Shown here in pieces: positions 12,501-22,471 of a stretch of DNA of 64,000 nucleotides (the first letter of the stretch is position 1; each line of letters begins with the position of its first letter). This DNA comes from Ectocarpus siliculosus (taxonomy: Eukaryota > Sar > Phaeophyceae > Ectocarpales > Ectocarpaceae), in assembly GCA_000310025.1 (NCBI GenBank), contig FN648616.1, positions 38,499 to 102,498 of the forward strand, given 5' to 3'. A program made the translations under genes and the position numbers. The notes below the pieces were generated by a model that saw only the letters and a list, made by a program, of their open reading frames with translations, was not told where the DNA came from and ran no database searches.

Positions 12501-15500
12501 GGACCGAGCCCGCAGTGTGGCGTGCCCTGGTGGACACTCTCGTTCTACATTTCCCGAATCATGAAACATTTGGCCCTACTGGCGACGGCACCCGGGCGGC
12601 TAAACTGTCCTTCAGACACGAGAGGCGCTTGACGCTAGAAACCAGCTGCTTGCTCATGGGTCGCGTGGTTCCAGTCGCCGTGTTCGAAGAAAGCCGGAGC
12701 GATTTCTGGTGCGAGGGGGTAGTACCGGCGGCTCTAAGCTCCCTCGGCAGCTCGGGTTGCCCGGTAGTGACAGGAATGCGGGTACCGAAAGAGTGCATCC
12801 CCTTGATCCTCGACAGCAACCACCCCATGCGCATGCAGACGATCCTGAACGCGTCTGACCTACGAGAGCTGAGCGGCCTGATCGCCGACCGTCTCAAGCT
12901 ATCCCGTGTTGGATCGTCGCAACGAGAACAGCGCTCCTGCCACAGCTGGCTCGATGGCGCGATACGGGGGGAGAATCGACCCGGTAACTCGGAGGACCCC
13001 TCAGGGATGGCCACTGATCTTGCGAACGCTGCACGGCGCGACAAGGTCCAATCACGAGCAGAATTCAAACTGAGTTTGAGGAAGAGGAGCGTCGGGCAAG
13101 TGATATTTTCACGCTTGGTGTCCTTCTGGGTGCCAGCTGTCGACAAGGGGGATGGCGACAACGTAGGGAGGAATGTCTCTGATGTAGGGAACATGGATGG
13201 GCGCCAGAAAGAGGACCGATTGCTGGTAATCCCATCCACATCCTCTGGGCATGTCGTCCAACGCCTTATCGTCGTAAAGAAATTTGCCCACAGAGGAGCA
13301 TGCGGAGAGCTTCGAGGGGAGGTGTATGATCCTGGTACGGGCGGTGCAGCAGAGATCTTCGTTCTCACTCCGGAGCTTACCCGCATCCTACTCGGGGACT
13401 GGCGTGCAGAGCTGGAGAATGGCGACCGAACAAAGAACATGTCTACCCGCTACTGGAGTTATGCGCTCACCTGGAGGTTAAGGCTAGGGTTTAACGCTGA
13501 AGCCAACGAGAAGACAGGAGATGGTAGCGGAGGTGTTGTCAACACAATGCACACATCCCGCTCTCACTACACAAATCGGGAGGATCCGCTGCCTCATCTG
13601 ACTGTCGACGAGAGGAAGCCTCTTTTCTCACTTCGCAGAATCGGTGCGAGTTGGGAGATTTGGCCTGCAGATGGGGGTGGCGACGATTCACTGGAAAAGC
13701 GCATGGCATACTTTGACATGCTCATACTCGCAACTCAACCGGAGACGGGTGGCCACCTGAAGATGCGTGCGCATAGACGAACAACTTCGATAGAATTTGT
13801 GGTAACGCACTGTCAAACGATGGCTGTCTTCAGGTTTCGAGTTCCCGTCAGAGCATTCGTGAAAGAGTTCGACGCCTTAGTTGCCGCGTGCTTGACAGCG
13901 CCCACGGCACTCTCGTCAGAGTTGAACCTGTCAGTACCAAACGATGGACTGCGCAACATGGCCGGAAAATGGCTGCACTACTCTCCCGGCGACGCGAAAA
14001 TTGGGTGCCGCCCTACCTTGTCCCTCATCTTTCCTGGGACAAAGGTCGTCACGGCCAAGTCCTACGTCAGCCTTCGCGGGGCACGTCACCAGCCAGCCAC
14101 CCGCAGAGGTAGCCACTCCGACTCGGCTAGCCGACGACTAGATCGTCGCGAGAGGGGAACGGATGGTACCGACATTGCAGGAGGGCAGGACAATCCTTCT
14201 CTCCAAGGGCGTGTATGCCACAGTGGCGAGGAACGTCAGCCTGAAAGTGGTGGGAGGCACGGAAGTAGAGGCTGGAACGCACGTGGGATACCTCTGCGTG
14301 TCGAAACTAGAAACGAGCGCATGATTTTCCGTCGCAGGCTTGCAGTACCTCGATCAGAAGACGTGTATTTGGGACGGGAAAATCCCTCGTTCGCCGGACA
14401 GAGACAGGAGGGAGGTACCAGAGAAAAAGGGGTCGGTGAAGGACTTCCTATGGTTTTGGCCATCAGCGTGTACGAATCGTTTACAGCAAGGTCTACAGGG
14501 AGGATAGAGCGATATCTCAAGTTCTGTGCCCGGGACGAGACTGTTCGTCCCACCATGGAGACCATCACAACCATACCCTGGGTCGGAACATGCGAAGGGA
14601 TTGAGGGTGGCAGAATGTGGCGGGTTGTCACGCAAGGCCTGAGGTGTGGGTGCACGCGGGATGAGATGGGAAATCGAGTGGGAATACGGCTGGTTGTGTC
14701 GACGGAAGAGATGCTTGGAAAGACGGACATCTACAACAGCGTTGAAGATCAACACCAACGACATTCGCAACCGCTCGCCCCGAAACTTTCGAGCGAAGAG
14801 GCCAGCGATGTGGACGAACGCAGCGAAGCAAAAATGGCAGCAGTAGGCGGAACCCTCAACACTCACAACAACGATATACCGGCTGTATCTGGGCCCACCC
14901 GAACATGCGACAGGCAGCTTGGACAAGGGCCGTCGACTACTATGCGCGGGCAGACTAACCCAGCTACAGTCGTGGACACAAATGGCCAACAAGACGATTG
15001 TTACACCTCTACCGACTGCCCACGGTCGACGTTGCCCGACCTACTTCGAAAGGAAAGTGGAATATCCCAACGATATAGAGAGTTTGGTATGGATCGGACA
15101 ACGAAGCTCTACACCGGGTGGCATGACATTACCGGGGTTCGACTACACGTGCAGTGCTTCCAGGAGGTGGGTTGCAACAGACAAGAACTTCACGACAATC
15201 CAGGTAATGCCGGCGGCGACGAGCTGGCGGAGAGTGGGTGGCAACCGGCAGGGCGGGGAGGAGCTATCGACCTTCCGCGCGCTGCATCACTGCGGTTTGT
15301 TGTTTGCAACCCAAGTAGTGGGTACAGGACGGGGCTTCAGGTTTCCGTGAACGACGTGTACAGGAATCTTTCGGTCGATGGTGGGATCGTCGAAGCTGGG
15401 CTTCTGGATGCCGGGCGCCGCCCGGCGCTAGCAAGGGCCATTGCTCAAAAGCTCCGCCTCGTGTTTCAAGAGGGTGGTGGCTACGAGGTGATTCTTCCGT

Positions 15501-15541
15501 TGCCGGCGAGTTGGAACAGGGCCTCTCCAAGAGTTGGGTAA
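309..15541 (+). CDS. Giant IQ-motif coiled-coil protein, multi-exon, possibly 5'-partial
   Basis: At least 14 exons can be chained on the plus strand, mostly with agreeing phases, giving roughly 3,000 residues and ending at TAA 15539-15541. Seen in the protein: an N-terminal helical segment (exons 1-2), a coiled coil at the end of exon 2, three IQ motifs (exons 3-4) expected to bind calmodulin or light chains, a Ser/Gly linker, a coiled-coil block (exons 6-10), then two long C-terminal exons without recognisable domains. Exons 1-2 (LPP..V, then W....ML.D.DFL and NPFF) and exon 6 (GGTAARALVGWA.ELE.GY) faintly recall the dynein heavy-chain stalk / microtubule-binding segment (LPP..V, W...ML.D..FL, NP.F, AA..L..W). 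A cytoskeletal or ciliary scaffold is therefore an inference only. It could also be two adjacent genes; phase continuity across 8371-11775 and 12050-15541 argues against that. The weak links are the starts or ends of exons 5 and 8. Confidence 0.6.
677..2656 (+). CDS. Giant gene exon 2, 660 codons, with C-terminal coiled coil
   Basis: The acceptor is ctacctccaaccacag and the phase (0) matches exon 1. It begins with PFEWNGRNYLMKMLQDCDFL and then NPFF, the part that recalls a dynein stalk. The middle 400 residues are Ser/Arg-rich and look disordered; smaller introns inside are possible because composition is uneven. The last 110 residues form two heptad-rich helices (around nucleotides 2195-2280 and 2470-2640). 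Donor gtcagt at 2657, phase 0. The open frame continues upstream to 488, but that part is better read as intron. Confidence 0.55.
3536..3712 (+). CDS. Giant gene exon 3, two IQ motifs
   Basis: The exon is 59 codons, phase 0 at both ends (acceptor gttgacag, donor gtgagc at 3713). Two IQ motifs are visible: TIQRGVWFIWDRRATRR and PIQATIRMFVKRQAYKR. Their Ile residues are 26 positions apart, the usual spacing of tandem calmodulin or light-chain sites. This is the strongest functional clue in the gene. Confidence 0.75.
4110..4277 (+). CDS. Giant gene exon 4, third IQ motif
   Basis: The exon is 56 codons, phase 0, between acceptor ccgtctcag and donor gtaagc at 4278. It opens directly with IQRIGRGMLGQRRAAARR, a canonical IQ motif, so an exon boundary separates it from the first two. 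A helical segment of about 35 residues follows. Confidence 0.72.
4763..5073 (+). CDS. Giant gene exon 5, Ser/Gly-rich linker
   Basis: The frame chosen encodes a Ser-Gly-rich run from an AGC/GGC repeat, then VEMVTFQTALGRTV and a helical end. It stops after CCATTCCG at donor gtaaag (5074), phase 2, which fits exon 6 exactly. The 5' edge is uncertain: the phase-0 acceptors at 4762 and 4765 have poor pyrimidine tracts. Confidence 0.45.
5547..5795 (+). CDS. Giant gene exon 6, helical
   Basis: Acceptor gtcaatag, donor gtgcgt at 5796, phase 2 in and out. It encodes a helical stretch containing ITLGGTAARALVGWAVELER. The AA..L..W pattern resembles the segment after the microtubule-binding region of dynein stalks; the similarity is weak. 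Confidence 0.65.
6385..6601 (+). CDS. Giant gene exon 7, coiled coil
   Basis: Acceptor ccttccagag, donor gtaggt at 6602. It encodes 72 residues of strongly charged heptad-like helix (from LELHAESCRQAVVVARQYRE to FLATQAKAE). Phase agrees with exon 6 and leaves phase 0. Confidence 0.68.
6989..7161 (+). CDS. Giant gene exon 8, coiled coil
   Basis: Acceptor ccctgaaccaacag, phase 0. The Ala/Glu/Arg-rich helix reads EAAGRALTDDVEFAERE, then ARAEEMARRLGQ. The 3' edge is not secure: the exon must leave phase 2, and the only GT in that phase (7162) is a weak donor. Confidence 0.5.
7926..8087 (+). CDS. Giant gene exon 9
   Basis: Acceptor taattgtag, donor gtgggg at 8088. Two frames are open. The helical one (ELQRRLRVWERRCRQENR) is chosen because it leaves phase 2, as exon 10 requires. 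Confidence 0.5.
8371..8566 (+). CDS. Giant gene exon 10, coiled coil
   Basis: Acceptor ccattatacag, donor gtacca at 8567. It encodes about 65 residues ending in the acidic helix RLEEDVGRFEQEISRVNAEI. Phase 2 in, phase 0 out, fitting both neighbours. Confidence 0.68.
8611..8923 (+). mobile_element. tRNA-derived SINE in an intron of the giant gene
   Basis: The head has an A-box-like TGGTCTAGTTGATATC (about 8624) and a perfect B box GGTTCGAATCC (8668). Its flanks do not pair into an acceptor stem, so it is not a working tRNA gene. A second A-box-like TGGCCTAGTGGATAG lies near 8731. The element ends in A13 (8911-8923). Head, body and poly(A) in this order are diagnostic of a SINE mobilised by a LINE. 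No clear target duplication was found. Confidence 0.6.
9332..11332 (+). CDS. Giant gene exon 11, 667 codons
   Basis: The acceptor is ctccctcccaaag and the donor is the excellent gtgagt at 11333; phase 0 at both ends. The coiled coil of exon 10 continues for about 30 residues. A globular part follows (LLLLGLDLPASVREEV, later LLVEGHSRN and MALLLAACHMLLHPGRRYDL), then a Gly-rich disordered region (about 10940-11100) and a helical end. I recognise no catalytic motif. The hydrophobic strands followed by helices suggest a nucleotide-binding-like fold that has lost its P-loop, which is speculation. Confidence 0.65.
11617..11775 (+). CDS. Giant gene exon 12
   Basis: It starts GTGTTCGAG after acceptor gggcaag in phase 0 and can end at donor gtgagc (11776), phase 0, which fits exon 13. 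The frame stays open to 11912, where another good donor (gtgagt) sits but would break phase, so alternative splicing is possible. Confidence 0.5.
12050..12129 (+). CDS. Giant gene exon 13, 80 nt
   Basis: Acceptor ttggttgcag, donor gtgtcg at 12130. It encodes AYAMVPLTVEKQHAHRLYGY then DLAEPQ; its phase 2 end joins exon 14 as Arg-His-Asp-Leu. Confidence 0.5.
12472..15541 (+). CDS. Giant gene terminal exon, 1,022 codons
   Basis: Acceptor ttcttgcgtctccag; a single open frame to TAA at 15539-15541. It encodes a mixed alpha/beta protein (RALVDTLVLHFPNHETFG, later SLRRIGASWEIWPADGG, ending YEVILPLPASWNRASP). Repeated Trp/Tyr-containing strands suggest several beta-sandwich-like units, but no named family was recognised. 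A stretch near 14100-14290 is compositionally odd and could be an unspliced short intron without stops. Confidence 0.65.
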
Positions 15542-17079
15542 ACACGGGCCTGTGTTTTTTGCGACCCGATAGGTTCGGATGGTGTAACTTGCCATCGTCT
15601 TTTTTGCCCTTGTTTTTTCTTCACGATCGTTCAAACGTTTTTCCTATATATTGCGCCCGTTGTGTAGCGTGAGACTTGCAGCTTGTCGACGGCCTGGCAC
15701 CTATCATCTGCTGGACAATCTAGCGCCATACTACAACACGGGAATGTTGGACAAGTTTCCTCCTCGTATTGTCACTGTTCTAGCAGGTGGTCGCGGCCGA
15801 ACACAAGTTTGGTTGTGCTGCATGAATTTCAAAGCGTGTCGTCACTTCTTGGGTGTGCCTTCGTGTTTGAAGGCGGTGTACCCTACCAACCTCAGTCGCC
15901 TTCCTCGTGCCTAGATGCCGTGTACGAATCTACTGCAAGCGCTGCCTTGACTGGGCAACTGCAGTAGGCAACTGTAGTACAGACCACGTCCCCACACTTA
16001 ACATCGAACCCTCATATTATTGCCCCCTGGGCTCGCGTATTTCCTCTGTAAGGCAACCCAACACCGACAACATACATTTTACACTAGTTGGGGGTTCAAG
16101 CTGGGCGTCTGTTCTTGATCACGGTCTGATTACCAAGTTGTCGGGGCCTGTATTTCGTAGCTCCTAGGTTCTTAACTGTTGCCGCATACTGTAGCGAATC
16201 TCCTCGCATGGACGGGGAATGAGAACGATCGCCGCCGATGGTGCAATGATGAAAAGCAGTGCAGATTATGACCAGAACAGCACCCGGCAATCACACATGC
16301 AGTACATTATTCCAGTTGGACACCGTTGAGTTCCAAAAACTCCATCGGTTGTTGCACAGGGCAGCGGTTGGGTCTTGTATTCACGAGCATACCACTCAGT
16401 CTACCTCACACACACCCTAGTCAAACCGACCGAAATTGTCATCGGTACATGCCCAGACAGGAAAATGTCGGAGAGAGTCGAGAAACCCGACACAGAGTCC
16501 CGAAAGACCCTGAGAAAAACGTCAAGGGCCGTGAAAACAGGACTCTAGGGGAGTCCGCTCTCAGAGTTACATGGTGCGGGCGAGTACCGCGCGGGTGAGC
16601 CCTTAGTTTGATATCTTCGGAAGAAACGCACACGAGCCACTGCATTTGCCGATACGGTACGACACGGCGGACAATCCGACCATGAGCAAGGGTGTAGGAA
16701 TTTCCAGTGTACTCTCTACATACTTACGGTGCAACACCGATAACCTATACAATGCACCGGAGACTGTTGTTGCGGTAAACATCCGTAGGTGCTCATGTAC
16801 TGACCCCTTCAACAGCGGCAGCACACTTTCGATTGACATCAAACATACCAACAACGTGTGTACCGACTAATCCGAATGAAAGTATTCAAGATTAGGCCAA
16901 AAAAATAGAAGAGCAACGTATACCGCATTTGATACCGCAATAGAGTGCTGCGTGCAACGACCCAACGACCCGCCCCCTCCTCGATATTTTTTTATCGGCT
17001 GGGTCAGTCTAGCTTGAAGCACAGCCATAAACCATCGAGGTTAAAAACAACAGCTAGAACGCCTCACCGGAAATACCTT
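15542..17079. other. Intergenic, no gene recognised
   Basis: T-rich tracts follow the stop of the giant gene (15555-15650), a plausible 3' UTR and poly(A) region. Only short open frames follow, none with coding character. Confidence 0.45.
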
Positions 17080-17770
17080 CGGTGGTCCATGTTCACGGCG
17101 TGTCGAGCATCATCTTACGGGGCAACGTAGAAATCAGCAACAACGACACACGCCCGGTGACATTCTTGACAACAGGCCCGCGCCTTCGGTACGTTTCGCC
17201 CTCAGAAACAAAATATCAAGAAACGACACAAACTCCCGTCCTGTGGTACACAGGGCAACACAGTCTACATCGTGCGCTGCAAGGCAAATACCCTACGGCG
17301 ATCAGCTCCTGCAGAATGTACAATCCTCCCGCCTCCACGCCTTTAGGTTGAATTGCCAGGGTAAAAGTGTCACAACTGCTGGGTTCGCGTGCCCTCAGGA
17401 CGTGTCTACCCTTTTGCCGCCCATCATACACCTGTTCTCGGTGGTCGGTGTACAACATTTCACAACATCTCACAGGGTCGATGGCAGGACTCCGATTTGT
17501 TCAGCACAGTGGACTACCATAGACGTCCTCCGCGACCTATGTCCTGTTGCCGCCCAAGTTATTCGTACCTTTCTCGGGCGAGTCGTGTCACGAAAAGAAT
17601 AAACCATGCACAAGAGGGGAGCGCGAACTCGACACGATGGGGCATCATGGTCTTGCTTGCTGACAGCGGCGGGGTTGTACTTAGACTCGTACCCGTCTTA
17701 CCAGTGATGCCGGTCCCATTCTACGTCGAATCCTGAACTCGCCAATCCCGAGAGCGTGCCTCGAAAGCTG
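17080..17770 (-). repeat. 3' flank of FNIP gene A, homologous to 34830-35546
   Basis: Blocks shared with the 3' side of FNIP gene B include ACACGGTCTACATCGTGCGT-like sequence (17257 versus 35004), TTTTGCCGCCC followed by GGTCGGTGTA (about 17412-17452 versus 35160-35197), CAACTTGACACGAT-like sequence, and GCGGGGTTGT-type sequence (17668 versus 35411). They keep the same order and spacing, so the duplication is larger than the gene. Confidence 0.65.
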
Positions 17771-19291
17771 TCATAGCAGACTATGTCCGCAACGAGTCAC
17801 ACTCTGTAAGGAGGCCGGCCACACGACTCCGACGATAGGTTGGTTGAAATTCGATCCAAATACATCCCCGAATGATAACTGTCGCAAGGAGACCGGCCAC
17901 ACAACTCTGATGATGGGCTGATTGAACCGGAAACCAAATGATAACTGCTGCAACGAGGCTGGCCACACGACCTCGGCGATGGGCTGGTTGAAGAAACGAC
18001 CAAACGATAGCCGCTGCAGGGACGCTGGCCACACGACTCGGGCGATGGGCTGGTTGAACTGATCCCAGAACGATAGCTGCTGCAGGGAGACCGGCCACAC
18101 GGCTTGGGCGATGGGCTGGTTGAATTCATCCCCAAACGATAAGTGTTGCAGGGAAGTCGGCCACACAACTTCGGTGATGGGGCGGTTAAAGCACCTTCCA
18201 TAAGATAGCTGCCTCAGAGAAGATGGCCACATGACTCCGACGATGGGCTGGTCAAATTTGAAACTAAACACTAGCCGCTCCAAGTTGGGCGGCCACACGG
18301 TTCCAACGATGGGCTGATTAAATTTGAAACTAAATGACAGGCGCTGCAAGGAGGCTGGCCACATGGCTCCAACGATGGGCTGGTTGAACTCACGGTCAAA
18401 TGACAGGCGCTGCAGGGAGGCCGGCCACACGACTTCGACGATGGCCTGGTTGAAGGATCGTCCAAACCATAGTTGCTGCAGAGAGGTGGGCCATATGACT
18501 CCAACGATGGGCTGGTTGAACTCAGGGCCAAACGTCAGGCGCTTCAGGGAGGCGGGCCACACGACTTCGACGATGGCCTGGTTGAAGGATCGTCCAAGCC
18601 ATAGCTGCTGCAGAGAGGCGGGCCACACGACCTCGGCGATGGGCTGGTTGAAGTCCCTTAACAACCATAGCTGCTGCAGGGAGGCAGGCCATGCAATATT
18701 CGCGGGTATGTTCGATGTGAACACAAGCCGCTTGAGGTCTCGAGGCCAAACCACCATCTCCTGGCTTGCTGCCGATGAGTCACCATTTTCCCGACGACGT
18801 TCGGACCCGGACCGCAGCTCTATAGCAGCCGTCTGCGGTAACATGCCTGTCGGAAGCGCCCACGTGAAACCAAAAGCCTTCACTACCGGCACGCCATTCC
18901 AGGTGGACACCGCTCCACTGCGGCTGTTGGGTGCGGTGTGTAACGTGGAAGGACAACACAAGCTGCGGGGCAATTGTCGGTCGACACGCACTTGCAAGGT
19001 CGGGACACTTCTACACGCCCCACAAAACGCCAGCGACACAAGCTGTAGCTCCAGTGTAGACGCATACCAGCGCTTATCATGTTCGTCACAAACCTGGTTC
19101 AATGCGACGATGAAGGCGTCCAGGCAGTAGACTCCTCCTGGGACAGAGGATGGAGGATATACGCGTACAATGCAAACGAAACGTGGCGTGAGCCTAAGGG
19201 GCAGGGTCTTGCTGCGAGATTGAGTCAGAGATATCGGGGACAGGGGCGTAAGAGAGGAAGGAGGTCCTCCGAGATGATAAAAAAAGGGCAA
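17771..19291 (-). CDS. FNIP (IP22) repeat protein A
   Basis: The open frame spans 506 codons. The conserved part begins near residue 56 (CLDAFIVALNQ, nucleotide 19126), where its paralogue has a splice-acceptor-like sequence; the first about 55 residues are probably intron, with an unseen upstream exon. A Cys-containing domain follows (STLELQLVSLAFCGACRS), then a Ser-rich linker. Residues 205-494 are 13 tandem 22-residue repeats of the form LQxLSFGxxFNQPI + VxVVWPAS, and the cap is LQSVTRCGHSLL. This matches the FNIP/IP22 family of Dictyostelium, some giant viruses and stramenopiles, where repeats stack as a leucine-rich-like solenoid used for binding. The last repeat has a 4-residue insertion. 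No signal peptide or membrane segment is evident. Partners are unknown. Confidence 0.8.
   Translation of the reverse strand: MPFFYHLGGPPSSLTPLSPISLTQSRSKTLPLRLTPRFVCIVRVYPPSSVPGGVYCLDAFIVALNQVCDEHDKRWYASTLELQLVSLAFCGACRSVPTLQVRVDRQLPRSLCCPSTLHTAPNSRSGAVSTWNGVPVVKAFGFTWALPTGMLPQTAAIELRSGSERRRENGDSSAASQEMVVWPRDLKRLVFTSNIPANIAWPASLQQLWLLRDFNQPIAEVVWPASLQQLWLGRSFNQAIVEVVWPASLKRLTFGPEFNQPIVGVIWPTSLQQLWFGRSFNQAIVEVVWPASLQRLSFDREFNQPIVGAMWPASLQRLSFSFKFNQPIVGTVWPPNLERLVFSFKFDQPIVGVMWPSSLRQLSYGRCFNRPITEVVWPTSLQHLSFGDEFNQPIAQAVWPVSLQQLSFWDQFNQPIARVVWPASLQRLSFGRFFNQPIAEVVWPASLQQLSFGFRFNQPIIRVVWPVSLRQLSFGDVFGSNFNQPIVGVVWPASLQSVTRCGHSLL
17810..18679 (-). repeat. 66-bp coding repeat array, 13 copies (FNIP gene A)
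   Basis: Each 66-bp unit encodes one 22-residue FNIP repeat. Units 2 and 4 (both with GRSFNQAIVEVVWPAS) are nearly the same in DNA, which points to a 132-bp two-unit duplication. Residues 7-9 and 15-17 of the unit vary most, while FNQ-P and WP are nearly fixed. Confidence 0.85.
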
Positions 19292-20984
19292 GAAACGCCA
19301 TAACTACCAAAAACAGCCGTGTCCTGTAAATTAGCAACTCTATTTTGTCTGTTCATGTTGGACACCCCTCTTTCGAATATTATGTCGGGGCGGGCAAAAA
19401 GAAAGTTTACTGTCGAAGACCGAATATACCGTAGTTTATTGTGCGCGAAAGAATTCGAAACATCTCCCAGATCTACGAATTGTAATGGTATTTGACCCCT
19501 TCCTTCAGAATCAATCACCTTTGAGCTGTGTGGAACTCTCTTGTCCGACCACAGTAGCAGGTTGTTGTTGCTTTCCGTTGTTCTCTTTCTCTTGATTAAC
19601 GCTTTCCAAGCCAACTCACAATATCCCACGCACACACGATCATAGATCGCCTGTACGCACACACTGAACAGAAGGGCACATGTCTCGGCATAAAGCCCTG
19701 ATCTAGCATGACGTCACGTCTTAGCATCCGACGGCGCCACATAACCATGATCAACCACGATCACATGTCTACCTCCAAATACCATAACAGAATGTGTTAG
19801 GGTCCTTGTTGTGCCGCCCTGGAGGCGTGTTGGTTCGGATGTCTTGGTTCGGTTTTCTGGGGTTCCACAACGGGAAAGGTCTCACGGAGTTCTAATTCTG
19901 CTGCCTCGTTGTTCCCGCAGTGCTGTTTGTCTTCTATACAGCAGCGCACAGAGAGGGGGACGGATGCATGTGGATAGCTCTCGTTATTGACTGCTAGCTG
20001 CTCTCCTGCTGCATCTGCTTCCTGCTGTGGGAACAAGAGCCGCACACAACAGCAAACTTTATCATCATCGGCAGAGGGTGAGTCCCGGTCACAACTTACA
20101 GCGCTGCACAGTATAGCCGAGTGGTGTGGGTTCCGCGCCGATAATCCGTTTGGGTGGTGGCGTGATGTTGCCGCGTGCGTAATGAGACCGCAAATCGAAA
20201 GTACTGTAGCAACGCATCACATCAAACATTAGCCCGACAAATAAGTCAACTATTGCCCTACAAGCCCTCGCGCGCCACTGCTGCTGTGCTACCCTATCCC
20301 TGCTGTACAGCAGTCATGACATCTTGGGGGTGCTGGAACTACTGTACGTATCGTTGCTGCTGTTGGATGTTGGATGGTCGGTGCGCGTCTTTTCTGTCTG
20401 CGAGGGGCGAGATGGGCAAAATTTGGGTCGTACTGACCAAAAAATATTATTTGTGTGCGTGTGTTGCGCCATTATACCCATCAGAAAAACAAGTCAGCTA
20501 TAGTCTATGGTCTACAAGGCCGTGCACTGCTGCTGTACTACGCTCTTGCTGCGGTAAGCTGTCGTGGCGCCTAGTGGGATGCTCGCGACAATACTTCAGT
20601 CGAGGCTATACATAGTCCCGCATGGATTTCGTTGGAAAAATCTATGCGTATTGTGCGGCGCAATCACTCCCGGTACAGTATGGGTAGAAAATAATTGATG
20701 GGTAAGTTTGAGAGTTACCTGGGCAATGCAGGGGGCAGAACTTTCGGAGCCCCTGTCAGAGGGGGGCGGTCCACTCCCACTCGATAATTCCTACATCATG
20801 TCCAAGGCACAAAATACTGCTGCTGTCCGATAAGAGTCGATATCAAAAGTGAGGTCTTCTTCCAGATTGCGCACAGCGTGGTACGCATATCCCTTACCAG
20901 TGTTTACCGCCGACGGAACAAAAACATTAGAGGAATATTGTCCCCCACCTTCCGCGTACCGCTGTAAGTGTCATTTGCTACTGC

Positions 20985-21080
20985 CCTCTCTTCCGTTGCA
21001 GCCTCAACAAATCAACCTCTCTCACCTTGAGTACCCATGGCGACCGCGCTGCGCACCGAGAGTGTGGGCAATCGGCGTCC
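20985..21080 (+). repeat. Dispersed repeat family, copy 1
   Basis: The core CCTCAAC..A...AACC + TCTCACCTTGAGTACCCATG + GCGACCGC recurs at 32060-32140 and 41290-41380 with about 70-80% identity by eye. Coding potential is absent, so it is probably a transposon fragment. Confidence 0.5.
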
Positions 21081-21695
21081 TGTTTGCGATTGTCAGTGCC
21101 TAGGGGAACATACCAGCACACATTCGGCATTCGGCGGACCCCTGTAAGGGTTGCAAAACACAGGTCCGCAAGGAGAACCGGTTCCAATGTCGTGGTTCAG
21201 GGTTCACGTGTTCAGGTGCTCAGTTAGCAGGGTATAAAAGAGTGCCTGCGGCCCTGCGGTCGCGCAGCGTTTTGAGGGGAAAACGCTCTCAGCGCAGAAT
21301 CTCCTGGGGCGAATCTGCGGCTTGCCGTAGAAATAGTTTTGGCCACACGTTTTCGCCGGAGGCGAATATTTTTTTTTGCGGACCCTATCCGCGCCGGTAG
21401 GCAAGAAAAAAAATGTTACACTGCTGTTTTTTCGCTGGGAAGAGAAACATATCCTTGTTTACTAGACTGACCGGGGGCGGGGTAATAGTTTTTTTTAGGG
21501 TTGGAAGAACAGTACCTGCAGTAGGCTCGTGCGTTGTTGTTAGAGATATATACTATATGTTGTACCATTGGCTCAAATTTACCACACAGCTGTCAGACAC
21601 AGCAGCAGCAGTGTTGAGTTGTGGGGGCGCCATAAGTTGTGGGGGCGTACATAATTTGATACAGAGAGGGGGGGTGGTGTTCATCATCATCATCA

Positions 21696-21765
21696 TGAAT
21701 GCGGACCGCACCTCATAAATAAATGCGGCCCGCACCTCATATATATATGCGGCCCGCACACTCAA
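21696..21765. repeat. Three tandem palindromic units TGCGGnCCGCA
   Basis: About 25-bp units, each containing the palindrome TGCGG(A/C)CCGCA followed by CCTCAT and an AT spacer, sit at about 21699, 21723 and 21748. A decayed fourth (TGCGGGTCGCA) is near 21814. Confidence 0.65.
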
Positions 21766-22163
21766 CAGGAAACGCGCGTCCCACATATATATGTATGCCC
21801 AGAAAGATCCATAATGCGGGTCGCAGGAAGGAAGTAGAGAGGGGGGTGTTGTGTTATTCACCATCAGCTTTGCAGCGCAAAAAAAAAAACTCTGTTCCTC
21901 TCTCTGGTTCGAGCTTGCATCTGGCGACTCAAAAGCTTGTGATGGGTGACCAAACTAGCACGGAAGGCACAGATGGCGCCCTAGGCCCTCGCACACAAGT
22001 ATAGAGAGGTTTACAGCAGCAGTGCATGCATGGACCCTCCCGCCTCGCTCTCCCGGTGATGTGTGTGTATCTCCCGCCCCGCCTGCCCATGTCCCCTGGT
22101 CTCATCTGTGTACGTAGACTATATGTATGTTTTTGTGCCTTGCCACGAGCAGCAGCAGCAGTA

Positions 22164-22187
22164 CAGAACGCGCCACCACTTAAGAAC
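22164..22187 (+). repeat. Left terminal inverted repeat
   Basis: 24-bp perfect inverted match to 29307-29330; outer flank TA. Confidence 0.85.
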
Positions 22188-22471
22188 TTAGCAGTTAAGA
22201 ACTTGAGCCTCAAAAAATCCAAAAACTAAGAACATGGCCATAAGAACATGTGCTCAGTTCTGACGTCGTATAAGAACTAGAACCCGCCTTGGTAGTGTAC
22301 CAATGCTCACACAGATAAGAACGGAGCCCAAAACACGGGCGGCTGCAAGATAAGAACGCGAGATAAGGTGGCGGGGGTGACCCCAACAGCAGTTAGTTTC
22401 AGATTCAAGGGGTGGGGGGGGGGGAGGGGCACCCCGTGAAATATTCTTGCACGTGCCGAGGGAGGTGACCG

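Larger units (their letters stand above)
19292..22161. other. Intergenic, repeat relics, no gene recognised
   Basis: The 5' flank of FNIP gene A (about 19340-19400) resembles that of gene B (TGTCTGTTCATGTT at 19348 and 37178). The rest holds CTG/CAG-rich palindromic bits, a TATA-like GGGTATAAAAG at 21231 and small repeats listed separately. No open frame shows coding character. Confidence 0.45.

Noticed and set aside
18324-19130. Plus-strand 268-codon frame opposite FNIP gene A
   Set aside because: It is the antisense of the 66-bp repeat array; the minus strand matches a known repeat family and the conserved N-terminal domain is only on that strand.
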